From Candidatus Bathyarchaeota archaeon (GTDB lineage: Archaea; Thermoproteota; Bathyarchaeia; Bathyarchaeales; Bathycorpusculaceae), in NCBI GenBank assembly GCA_026014735.1, contig JAOZHT010000001.1:372001-436000 (forward strand): a DNA stretch of 64,000 nt, written 5' to 3'. The notes beneath the pieces were generated by a model, which saw only the letters and a list, made by a program, of their open reading frames with translations, searched no databases and had not been told where the DNA came from. The position numbers were made by a program, and so were the translations under genes. This document shows, in pieces, positions 25,942 to 33,699 of this stretch (position 1 is its first letter; the number at the start of each line of letters is the position of its first letter).

Positions 25942-28026
25942 ATGAAATGTGCCCTATCAGCTTCAGTTTTAATTCTTTCCTGTTTAATGCTGATTAGTTT
26001 TTCAGCCTCAACCTTTTCTCTGCCAACCGCAAAAGCAGACTCCTCAAACACAAAAACCCTGGAGCTCTGCTCTTTCAGTGCTGCCACGGCTTCGCTGGTC
26101 ACCAGTCCCAGCCACGCCAGCGGCTGCGCTGCTAAGCTATTGATTCCTCAAGGTGCCCCTCAGGGTTCAGGCTGCATGGCACTTTACCCCTGTAACCTCA
26201 CGCTGTATTCTCTGCTGTCCTTCCAAGTTATGACCTCCTATAGCAGTGCCCTACCCCGATTCGTAATCCTCCTCGACAACAACAGCGACGCCAGCGCAGA
26301 CATCCTTTTACTTAGCGATTATCAATCCGCCAGCAACGGAGCATGGGTGTCCTCTCAGGGAGGCGAGCGATGGGGCTGGACAGAAGCAAACCAAAACTTA
26401 ACAGCTTATGGCTCAACGTGGAGTGAACTGGGCTACTGGAAACTGCGTTATGGGAACGCCACCGTGGTCTATGTCGGGGTTGCTTTGGAGTACTGGGCGG
26501 TTGCAGACGCAAACGGTTTAGGTCAACCTCTCTATGCCGACGAGCTTACCCTAAACGGCGTGACCTACCGCATCGCAAACGGCGCCTCTGCCCAGCCAGA
26601 TGATTGGGCTATGTATCGCCATGACCTCCAGCGCACGGGGGCTTCAAGTTCAGCTGTTTCCACTGGGCAGCTTGCCTGGAGATTCTTCACAGGTAACTCT
26701 CCGGCTTCGCCATCGCTTGCTGATCGGCTCCGAGCTTCCCCCACAGTGGCTGATGGAGTCCTCTATATGGGTTCAAACAGCAGCCGCTTCTATGCCCTAA
26801 ACGCGTCGTCTGGCAGTCAAATCTGGGCTGTTAACGTCGGCGTAAACATAGATTCCTCCGCTGCGGTTGCTAACGGCGTGGTTTATGTTGGGCTACTCTG
26901 GGATGGACACCATGGCTACGTTGATGCCTTTAACGCCACCAATGGCGCGCTTATCTGGCAGTATGTGACTAGCGGCGGCGTCGAGTCTTCCCCGGCGGTT
27001 GTCGATGGCGTGGTTTATGTGGGCACGGTAGCGGGTTATGTGCATGCGCTTAACGCTTCCAGCGGCGCTCAAATGTGGTCTTACCGAACAGGCGGCCAAG
27101 TGTTTTCTTCGCCCAACTTCGTTGACGGCGTCCTCTATGTGGGGTCACTTGATGGCTGCGTCTACGCTTTAAACGCGGCAAATGGCGACTGTATCTGGGC
27201 TTCTTATTTCGGTAGCCAAGTTTACTCTTCCCCCGTCGTGGTTGATGGCGTCATCTACGTCTGCACCGACACGGGAAACGTCTATGCGCTAAGCGCGGTG
27301 GATGGAAGCGTGATCTGGCAAGCCTACGTTGGCAGCGGCAACGACCACACTGATTCCTCACCTGCAGTTGCTCACGGCATCGTCTACGTCGGCGCCCGCA
27401 ACGGATTCTACGCATTCAACGCCACTTCTGGTCAGCAACTTTGGTTCTTCAACTCGCCCTACACCGCTCGCCACTACACAGGCTACTTCTATTCTTCCCC
27501 AACCGTGGCTGGCGACGTTGTCTACTGCGGCTATGAAGACAGCCGTCTATTCGCCCTAAACGCCTACAACGGCTCCATAGTCTGGAGCTACCTCACCGGC
27601 GGCTTTCTGTTTTCTTCGCCAGTCATCGTGGACGGCGTCGTCTACATTGGCTCCTACGACGGATACATCTATGCATTAGGCTACACTGGAGCAGCCCACC
27701 TGCAGACAATCATCCCCGAATCCACGCCTTCCTCCTCCGCTACGCCAGCCCCCTCCTCTACAGCTTCCCAGTCAAATTCGCCAACAGCTACCCCCACCCC
27801 TGCTGCTGTATCTGAGCCAGCTCAAAACGAGCCGCAAACAATTGAGCAGACCCAACCGGACTTAATTTCTCAGAGTCAACCTCTGCAGCCCCAAGCCACA
27901 GTTGCCCCCTCAAACCCTGTCTGGATTAACTGGTACATACTTGCCGGAATAGTCGCTGCAGCCCTGGCAGCGCTGATATCGCTTCTAATCGTTTTTAAAC
28001 CCTCTGCCGCACAGAAAAACCTCTAG
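25942..28026 (+). CDS. Secreted PQQ-like beta-propeller surface protein
   Basis: 694 residues. The signal peptide (LILSCLMLISFSASTFSLPT) is followed by an N-terminal beta domain of about 200 residues. Then come at least seven PQQ-like blades, each with a YALNA-type strand, an IW or MW tryptophan and a VDGVVYVG repeat. A Ser/Thr/Pro-rich stalk (about residues 590-660) leads to a C-terminal transmembrane helix (YILAGIVAAALAALISLLIV). The blades lack the Ca/PQQ ligand cluster of alcohol dehydrogenases as far as I can see, so binding rather than catalysis is more likely. A related propeller lies at 33696-35573 and shares the same operator type. Confidence 0.88.
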   Translation: MKCALSASVLILSCLMLISFSASTFSLPTAKADSSNTKTLELCSFSAATASLVTSPSHASGCAAKLLIPQGAPQGSGCMALYPCNLTLYSLLSFQVMTSYSSALPRFVILLDNNSDASADILLLSDYQSASNGAWVSSQGGERWGWTEANQNLTAYGSTWSELGYWKLRYGNATVVYVGVALEYWAVADANGLGQPLYADELTLNGVTYRIANGASAQPDDWAMYRHDLQRTGASSSAVSTGQLAWRFFTGNSPASPSLADRLRASPTVADGVLYMGSNSSRFYALNASSGSQIWAVNVGVNIDSSAAVANGVVYVGLLWDGHHGYVDAFNATNGALIWQYVTSGGVESSPAVVDGVVYVGTVAGYVHALNASSGAQMWSYRTGGQVFSSPNFVDGVLYVGSLDGCVYALNAANGDCIWASYFGSQVYSSPVVVDGVIYVCTDTGNVYALSAVDGSVIWQAYVGSGNDHTDSSPAVAHGIVYVGARNGFYAFNATSGQQLWFFNSPYTARHYTGYFYSSPTVAGDVVYCGYEDSRLFALNAYNGSIVWSYLTGGFLFSSPVIVDGVVYIGSYDGYIYALGYTGAAHLQTIIPESTPSSSATPAPSSTASQSNSPTATPTPAAVSEPAQNEPQTIEQTQPDLISQSQPLQPQATVAPSNPVWINWYILAGIVAAALAALISLLIVFKPSAAQKNL

Positions 28027-28035
28027 CTCCATCTT

Positions 28036-28079
28036 TAGATTTTTTTCTGCACTCTGGGAGAAGGCATCTTTAGGTTTTT
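28036..28079 (+). terminator. Double T-tract terminator
   Basis: Two near-identical blocks, CATCTTTAGATTTTTTTC and CATCTTTAGGTTTTTCC, follow the stop codon of the propeller gene. T-rich tracts of this kind terminate archaeal RNA polymerase. Confidence 0.4.
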
Positions 28080-28083
28080 CCAT

Positions 28084-28314
28084 TTAAACTTGCTTTTTGG
28101 GGCTCTGATGCGTCGTCTGCGTATGCAGCGTTAACTCTTCTCGGGTGTTGAAGGCTTTGCCGCATAGTGAGCAGCTAAACCTTGTGGGTATGGGGATGGT
28201 TTCGGGTGGCGGCGGGCTTGGCGGCGGCTCAGGAGGCATCGGCGGCAGATTGTCCGATACGTTTTCTATGGGTTCGATTGGCCTTTTGGGGTAGGGATAG
28301 TCGGGTTCACTCAT
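28084..28314 (-). CDS. C2H2 zinc-finger mini-protein with Pro-rich linker
   Basis: 76 residues from the ATG at 28314. A Pro-rich, flexible N-terminal half (PPMPPEPPPSPPPPETIP) precedes one C2H2 finger, FSCSLCGKAFNTREELTLH followed by TQTTH, with Cys-X2-Cys and His-X4-His ligands and the hydrophobic core residues of classical fingers. Likely a small nucleic-acid- or protein-binding factor. Confidence 0.75.
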   Translation of the reverse strand: MSEPDYPYPKRPIEPIENVSDNLPPMPPEPPPSPPPPETIPIPTRFSCSLCGKAFNTREELTLHTQTTHQSPKKQV

Positions 28315-28528
28315 TTTTTTTACCACGATAGGGGAGAATGGGGGTTTTGATAAGGCTTTGTGGGTGCTCCGCGGCGGCTACATCGCGATGCATTTTGCCT
28401 GCGGAATGTGTAAACCCTCCAGTATTCAGGTTTCTTGTTGCCTGAATTTCGCTTCGGTTTTGCCTAATTAGTTAAATAAGAGAGGCTTGCACTATCTATT
28501 TTCCAACAGTAGAGGCAAAGTATCAGTT

Positions 28529-30448
28529 ATGCTTATTCGTGAACTTATCGTTGAAAACTTCATGAGCTACGAATACGCCCGCGTCCCCTTCAAACAGGGC
28601 GTTAACGTAATCGGGGGACCCAACGGCGCAGGCAAATCCAGCCTGCTGCTAGCCATATCTGTTGGGCTAGGGCAAACCTACACTGAACGCAGCCGCAAAC
28701 TCAGCGACCTCATCCGCTGGGGCCAAGACCAAGCGCGGGTAACCTTGATTCTGGATAACAGCAAACAGGGCAGCCGACGCCCCGAACCCAAATACCAAAA
28801 AGACCAGCTTTTCCTCACCCGCATCCTACGACGCGACGGCAAATACTGGTTTGAACTCGAAAACCGCGCCGCCTCAAAACAGGACGTTGAGCGGCTGCTG
28901 GGCAAATTCGGCGTGGACCCCGACAACATGCTCATCATCATGCATCAGAACATGGTGGAGCAGTTCAGCGTACAAAGCAACATCGACAAGCTCCGCATGG
29001 TCGAGGACGCCGTGGGGCTTGCGCCCTTCCGCAACAACGTGGTGGAAGCCAAAACCAAACTCACCCGCATCCTCAGCCAAGAAGAATCCGTGGGCAAACT
29101 GCTTGAGCAAGCCGAGCAAACCCTTCATTACTGGCGGGAGCAGTACGAGCGGTTCCAGGAGAAAAAGCAGCTGCAGCTCAAACGGAGCTTTCTGGATCGC
29201 GAGTTGCTGTGGGCGGAGGTGGAGCGCCGCGAGGACATCGCAAAGAGCCTGCAGGCAAGCTTTAACAAGGCTCAGCAGGCACTGGGCAAAATCGAGGATC
29301 AACGCCAAGCCATAATCGGCGAACTCGACGGGCAAACCGAGGAGCAGCAGACGCTGAAAACCCAAATCAGGGGCGTGTTTGATGAGCGATTGGAGCTTGA
29401 ACGCAAAATCGCCCAGAACCAAAGCAGCCTCAGCCTCATAGAGCAGCTGCTAAGTGAAGTGCAGCTCATTGAATCCCTCGCTGACCCTGGCCAGTTTAAG
29501 CTGCTGCGCGCCGAGAGCCTGCGTGAGATGCTGGATGTATCCCAGCAGCAAATAAAGAAAGCCGCCGCGCAAGTTGAGGTTAACCAGAAAAAGCAGCTTA
29601 GCCTCGAGAATTCCGCTGACAAAATCGGCACCGCAGCGCTGGATAGGCGCGTTAATTTGGCGCTTTTGGATTTTAAGCGTGACCGCGCCGTCAACGAGCA
29701 GAAAGCCGTCGAGAAGTCGCTGCGTGAAGCCCAGGAGAACCTCGCTGAGGCAGTGGCTAAAGCCCAACTGAGCGGTGAACGCATCGCCGTGCTTAAATCC
29801 CCCAGCGAAATCCAAGAGGAGATGGGGCAAACCAACGGGCACCTCGCCGCGCTTGCCTCGGTTTCGGAGGAGATTGAGCGGCAATACGAATCCTACTCAA
29901 AACTTTACCTTGAACTAAAAGAGAAGGCGCAGCTGGTGGCTGAGAACAGAGAGAAAACCCTACAGGAAGTCAAGACGCGGCTGCAGGCTTGGCGAAGCGT
30001 CATCGAGGAGTTGCTTGACCGCGTTAACATAGAGTACCAGCGTATCATGAGCCAAACCCTCGCCACCGGGGAAGTGCAGCTTTCCAACAGAGAGGAAATC
30101 GAAACGGCGGGGCTGGAGATTTATGTGGGCTTTAAAGGCAGCAAACCCGTTGCTTTGGATGCTTACACGCAGAGCGGCGGCGAACGCACCACCGCAACCA
30201 TGGGCTTTCTGCTGGCGCTTCAGCAGCATGTCCGCAGCCCCTTCCGCGCCGTCGACGAATACGACATCCACATGGACCCCAAAAACCGCGAAATGATCGC
30301 CAAAGTGCTTGTCGCCATAATTAAGGATGCGGCGGCGCAGTACGTGGTGATTACGCCCAGCCAAATTACCTTTGCCCAAAAGGACGCCAACGTCATCACC
30401 GTGCAGAACCTTGAGGGAAAAAGCCTCGTGCGTGAGGTCGCTGCCTGA
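28529..30448 (+). CDS. SMC5/6-like short-armed SMC ATPase
   Basis: 639 residues from the ATG at 28529 (upstream in-frame codons look like leader). The head has IRELIVENFMSYEYARV, Walker A GPNGAGKSS (about 30-38), then LIRWGQDQARVTLILDN and MLIIMHQNMVEQFSV, all matching the Smc6/Smc5 N-terminal head pattern. About 175-500 is coiled coil, with no obvious globular hinge. The C-terminal head has GEVQLS, an ABC signature QSGGERTTATMGFLLALQ (about 548) and Walker B/D-loop FRAVDEYDIHMDPKNR (about 572), very close to Smc5/6 (SGGERS...FR-DE-D---MD--NR). The arms are much shorter than in eukaryotic Smc5/6 (about 1000-1100 residues). First gene of a three-gene operon. Confidence 0.85.
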   Translation: MLIRELIVENFMSYEYARVPFKQGVNVIGGPNGAGKSSLLLAISVGLGQTYTERSRKLSDLIRWGQDQARVTLILDNSKQGSRRPEPKYQKDQLFLTRILRRDGKYWFELENRAASKQDVERLLGKFGVDPDNMLIIMHQNMVEQFSVQSNIDKLRMVEDAVGLAPFRNNVVEAKTKLTRILSQEESVGKLLEQAEQTLHYWREQYERFQEKKQLQLKRSFLDRELLWAEVERREDIAKSLQASFNKAQQALGKIEDQRQAIIGELDGQTEEQQTLKTQIRGVFDERLELERKIAQNQSSLSLIEQLLSEVQLIESLADPGQFKLLRAESLREMLDVSQQQIKKAAAQVEVNQKKQLSLENSADKIGTAALDRRVNLALLDFKRDRAVNEQKAVEKSLREAQENLAEAVAKAQLSGERIAVLKSPSEIQEEMGQTNGHLAALASVSEEIERQYESYSKLYLELKEKAQLVAENREKTLQEVKTRLQAWRSVIEELLDRVNIEYQRIMSQTLATGEVQLSNREEIETAGLEIYVGFKGSKPVALDAYTQSGGERTTATMGFLLALQQHVRSPFRAVDEYDIHMDPKNREMIAKVLVAIIKDAAAQYVVITPSQITFAQKDANVITVQNLEGKSLVREVAA

Positions 30449-31266
30449 TGCCGCAGGAAATAGCGGAGAAGCGGCTGGGCAAGGAGCGGCTGCAGCGCAT
30501 CATCGAAATGTGCTTGGCTATCGAGAGCCGCCAAGTTGACCCCTTCACGCTGGAAGTCGATGAGATAGTTAAGGTGGTGCATGCGTATTTTCCGCATTGG
30601 CAGCACCCCGACGAACTGCGTCTCGACGCCGAAGCCCTCCATCACCTCGCCACCGTCATCAAAATGCAGAGCGAATGGGTCAAACAGCGCTCCTCCGCCC
30701 TATACACTGACCCTTTTCTTATGGAGGAGAAAATCCGCCAAACCAGCCGCGAGGCAATGGTGGATGTTTTCCTGTCAGCTTGGTCGCCGATTGTGGATTC
30801 CGAGCAGCTTAGCCTCCACGCCCTCGCGCAGGGACTGCTCTACTGGGATGCGCTGCCGCCGCTGGGCGACCGCTGGAAAAGCATCGATGTCTCCGCGGTG
30901 GAGATGGGCTCTGTGAGCCGCGAGGAGATGGTGAAAGCCCGCGTTTTGGGCGACCGCGAATTCGGCGAGGAACTCACCTGCTACTGGCAGGAACTTAAAG
31001 CCAAAGCAGCGCCAAACGGCAAAATACCGTATTGGGACTTCATCGGCGCCGACACCTACGAGCAAACCGTGCAACGCGCATTCCTCACAGCGTTTCTAGT
31101 CACTTACGGCTACGCCACCTTGGAAATCGACCGCCTCGAAGAAACCGTAGCCATCATCCCCTACGAGGAGCCCCATGAAGCCGCGCTAACAGTGCAGTCC
31201 ACATCGGTGCCCATCGCGGTGCCATTTGAGGACTGGCAAAAATGGAAGGAAGGCAAACAGCCATGA
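30448..31266 (+). CDS. Kleisin-like partner of the SMC ATPase
   Basis: 272 residues; the start overlaps the SMC stop (TGATG). The N-terminal region has the ScpA/kleisin layout. A segment QVDPFTLEVDEIVKVVHAYF precedes LRLDAEALHHLATVIKMQSE and WVKQRSSAL, comparable with the helical SMC-neck-binding domain and its LxxKS signature. A middle linker follows, and the C-terminus (FLTAFLVTYGYATLEIDRL...VAIIPYEEP) could be the winged helix that binds the second SMC head. Assignment rests on pattern and gene order, not on a confident family match. It is probably the bridge between SMC heads and the KITE subunit. Confidence 0.6.
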   Translation: MPQEIAEKRLGKERLQRIIEMCLAIESRQVDPFTLEVDEIVKVVHAYFPHWQHPDELRLDAEALHHLATVIKMQSEWVKQRSSALYTDPFLMEEKIRQTSREAMVDVFLSAWSPIVDSEQLSLHALAQGLLYWDALPPLGDRWKSIDVSAVEMGSVSREEMVKARVLGDREFGEELTCYWQELKAKAAPNGKIPYWDFIGADTYEQTVQRAFLTAFLVTYGYATLEIDRLEETVAIIPYEEPHEAALTVQSTSVPIAVPFEDWQKWKEGKQP

Positions 31267-31895
31267 GTCAACGCAAAAAAGGCATATACGCAGGCAAAAT
31301 CAAAAAAGCAGCGCAGCTGCTCCTCTACAAACGCCACGCTAAACCCGGCGTAAAAGGCTGGGAGCTACATAAGGCAGTGGGCGCGGATTACCCTAAGGTT
31401 CTTGAGGTGCTGGAGGATTATTTGGCGCCTCTGGATTTGCAGGTTAAAACCGTGTTTGAGGAAGAAAAAACCCCCGATAAGCCCAGCCTTGAGGAGCTGG
31501 ATAAGGCACGGTTTTTTGTGGTGCTGCGTGACGTAGCTACCAAGGATAAGCTGATGGGCTGGCGCATCGACGATTTGGCAGGTTTAGCGGTGACAATCAG
31601 CTTTATCATCAGCAAAAAAGGGCAGGTGCCCCGCAAAGACGTCGAGGCATTGCTCTCCGAGAAGATCCCGAACTGGAAAGTGGGCCTCAACCTTGACCGG
31701 TACATCCGCAGCGGCTACTTATCGCAGGATGAGCATGGGATGCTGTTTCTGGATTGGCGCACCCGCGCGGAAGTGGATGAGAAGAAGCTGATTGAGATGC
31801 TGCTGAGCGCGGAGAAACAGAAAGCGCTCGCAGAGTTGCCTGTGCAGGATAGCGAGGCTGAAGAGGCTTCTGGCACAGAAGAAGATAAAGAATAA
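31263..31895 (+). CDS. KITE/MAGE-like winged-helix subunit of the SMC complex
   Basis: 210 residues; the ATG at 31263 overlaps the kleisin stop by 4 bp. Two winged-helix units are suggested: WELHKAVGADYPKVLEVLED and an extended second one, LAVTISFIISKKGQVPRKDVEALLSEKIP. The segment LDRYIRSGYLSQDEHGMLFL and then DWRTRAEVDEKKLIEMLL parallels the end of MAGE/Nse3 domains, where a YL-containing hairpin leads into a WGPRA-E helix. KITE proteins (ScpB, MukE, Nse1, Nse3) bind kleisins. The C-terminus is an acidic tail (EAEEASGTEEDKE). A decayed copy of its 3' end lies at 33017-33199. Confidence 0.6.
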   Translation: MSQRKKGIYAGKIKKAAQLLLYKRHAKPGVKGWELHKAVGADYPKVLEVLEDYLAPLDLQVKTVFEEEKTPDKPSLEELDKARFFVVLRDVATKDKLMGWRIDDLAGLAVTISFIISKKGQVPRKDVEALLSEKIPNWKVGLNLDRYIRSGYLSQDEHGMLFLDWRTRAEVDEKKLIEMLLSAEKQKALAELPVQDSEAEEASGTEEDKE

Positions 31896-31920
31896 CCCTT
31901 CTGTTTGCCCAACTGTTATC

Positions 31921-32934
31921 TTAGGTTAATGCCCATTTGGGGTTTAGCTGCGCGTATGCTTGGTGATGCACACGGTATACGTCTCCGTTGCCAGCCCAGA
32001 TTATGACTAAAAGCTCTGTGACGCTGCCGGGCCATGTTCCGTTAAGGGGCAGTGTAACGCTCCAAGCGGGACACAAAACATTGCCTTCCCTTACAGTGGG
32101 CCCCAAACTTGCGGTGATCTTGTTTTCTGTGACGTTAAAGCCCGATACCACCCAATCATCTGACATACGATAAGAATAGTTTTTTATGGCTTCCATCGCG
32201 ATTGCTACGGCTTGCTCTTTCGAAACGTTCACCGTTGTGTCACCTATCTTGTCGCCTCGGCGGTCAATAAAGCCAGAAAATACGCCGTCAGTGAAGGCTG
32301 CGTTTATGACAAGGTATTCGCATCCGTTGATGACGCGGACCCAACGGAAGCCTACGGAGTCGCCGAACGCTGTGCCTGTGAGGTCTTTATGGGTAACGGT
32401 GAGTTTTAGGTCCCCTGCGGTTATGGTTGGATTCTGGGTTGGATCCACGTTTGCTAGCATGGCTATCATTTCTTTTGAATCTAAGTTAGAGTATGCTTGG
32501 TATTTTTCTAGGAAGCTTTGGGCTGCTTGGGTTATGTTGGGATACGTTTGGTCAGTTATGATTGAACCCTTGATGTCTAATTGGCAATGATAAACTACTC
32601 CGTTATCGAGCGTTAAAATGCAGGTTAAGGTGGAGTCTTTTGCTTCCAGAAGATATGTTTCTATCCCTGGATCGGAATCGGCGCCTATGACTCCGCCTAA
32701 GCTCTTGTTTGAGGAGAACGGAGGCTTAAACGTTATGTTATACTGTGAACTGTCGATTGGCAATACGTTTTCTATGAAAGCCAACGCTTCGCTATGCTCG
32801 ATCGGAGCGGCTGATTGAACAGGGGACCTTTCGAACGAAAAAATTAAAGTGGCCACTAGGGTGCAAAGAGCCACTAAAGCCAAGAGTAATACAATAGCTC
32901 GTCTCACTCTAATTCGCCAATTTTGTATGAGCAT
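31921..32934 (-). CDS. Secreted or anchored protein with PepSY-like region
   Basis: 337 residues. The N-terminal signal anchor is IVLLLALVALCTLVATLIF (about 14-32). The ectodomain contains a PepSY-like unit, VSKEQAVAIAMEAIKNY, and the hydrophobic strand pattern expected with it, plus sequons (NVS, NYS, NVT, NGT). PepSY-type domains are often protease-inhibitory or signalling modules. It lies between the KITE gene and the decayed KITE copy, on the opposite strand, and carries paired palindromic operators upstream. Confidence 0.75.
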   Translation of the reverse strand: MLIQNWRIRVRRAIVLLLALVALCTLVATLIFSFERSPVQSAAPIEHSEALAFIENVLPIDSSQYNITFKPPFSSNKSLGGVIGADSDPGIETYLLEAKDSTLTCILTLDNGVVYHCQLDIKGSIITDQTYPNITQAAQSFLEKYQAYSNLDSKEMIAMLANVDPTQNPTITAGDLKLTVTHKDLTGTAFGDSVGFRWVRVINGCEYLVINAAFTDGVFSGFIDRRGDKIGDTTVNVSKEQAVAIAMEAIKNYSYRMSDDWVVSGFNVTENKITASLGPTVREGNVLCPAWSVTLPLNGTWPGSVTELLVIIWAGNGDVYRVHHQAYAQLNPKWALT

Positions 32935-32957
32935 AAATTTATGATAAAAGCGTTTTC

Positions 32958-33007
32958 GTCAAACTTTCTTGACTAACCCCGAAACCTTCAAGTCAAGATT
33001 TCTTGAC
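32958..33007 (-). promoter_or_regulatory. Tandem palindromic operator upstream of the secreted PepSY-like gene
   Basis: GTCAAACTTTCTTGAC (32958-32973) and the perfect GTCAAGATTTCTTGAC (32992-33007, palindromic arms GTCAAGA/TCTTGAC), start-to-start 34 bp, 10 bp more than the other pairs, about one helical turn. The gene starts at 32934 on the minus strand, 24 bp from the nearer site. Confidence 0.75.
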
Positions 33008-33016
33008 CAGCAAAAT

Positions 33017-33199
33017 CAGAAGCGACTACTTCAGACCGAATGAGCATGCATGCTGGGATTGGCGCAGCGCGTGGAAGTGGATGAGAAAAAACTGATTGAT
33101 CGGCTGCTGTCGGCGGAGAAACAGAAGGCTGAAGCCGCTGCTGAGGCGATTGAACCCAAAGAAGAGGAATCTGAAACCAGTCAAGAAGAAAAAGATTAG
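33017..33199 (+). pseudogene. Decayed partial copy of the KITE-like gene 3' end
   Basis: From about 33017 the DNA parallels the end of the KITE gene at 31700-31895: AATGAGCATG, a GATTGGCGCA block and then GTGGATGAGAAAAAACTGAT. In the recoverable frame it reads VEVDEKKLIDRLLSAEKQK against AEVDEKKLIEMLLSAEKQK in the intact gene, ending in a similar acidic tail and TAG (33197-33199). The 5' two-thirds of the gene are missing and small deletions are visible (TTTCT absent), so it is non-functional debris or at best a 49-codon ORF from 33050. Confidence 0.8.
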
Positions 33200-33222
33200 C
33201 CTTAGTAGAAACTGCGGGGTTA

Positions 33223-33699
33223 CTATTTTTCTTGTCTCTTGTTTGACCCAATCGTTAACCCGAAGAATCCGACAAAAAACATGTACAGCGACCAAAGCGA
33301 CATTGCAAGGCACGGAAAAAGCAGTTGGGAAACGAAAACCTCTGGACTAGAAATATACCAGCCTAAATCGTAAGGGTAGATTAACTTGTGATATAGCAGA
33401 ACAGACCCCATAACTCCCAGAAGGTAACCCACATACGTTACACCTATCCACAAGGCGATAAATCGCTTATGTTCCATGCTTATTTTTTTATTTTTTCCAA
33501 TCCAGTAGAAATAGACAAGCGGAGTTACCGTTGAAAGCAAAATGGTAACTATTATTTCTGAAAAAAAGTATCCGTAGGTAACACCCCAAACGACCGTGTT
33601 GAGCCCCAATAAATCGATTATAAATTGCCAGTTTGCAGTAAACCCAACGGCAAACGAAACCAAAAAAGCAACTGATAAGATTTTTAGGTGCAGCTTCAT
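33223..33699 (-). CDS. Four/five-helix membrane protein, paralogous to the upstream propeller's membrane domain
   Basis: 158 residues from the ATG at 33699, which overlaps the stop of the upstream PQQ gene (ATGA). Predicted helices lie near residues 5-27, 40-65, 85-110 and 120-150. Segments such as ILSVAFLVSFAVGFTAN, YFYWIGKNKK, YVGYLLGVMGSVLLYHKL and SLWSLYMFFVGFFGLTIG line up in order with the C-terminal membrane domain of the upstream protein, so the two probably arose by duplication. Presumably they work together in the membrane. Confidence 0.75.
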   Translation of the reverse strand: MKLHLKILSVAFLVSFAVGFTANWQFIIDLLGLNTVVWGVTYGYFFSEIIVTILLSTVTPLVYFYWIGKNKKISMEHKRFIALWIGVTYVGYLLGVMGSVLLYHKLIYPYDLGWYISSPEVFVSQLLFPCLAMSLWSLYMFFVGFFGLTIGSNKRQEK

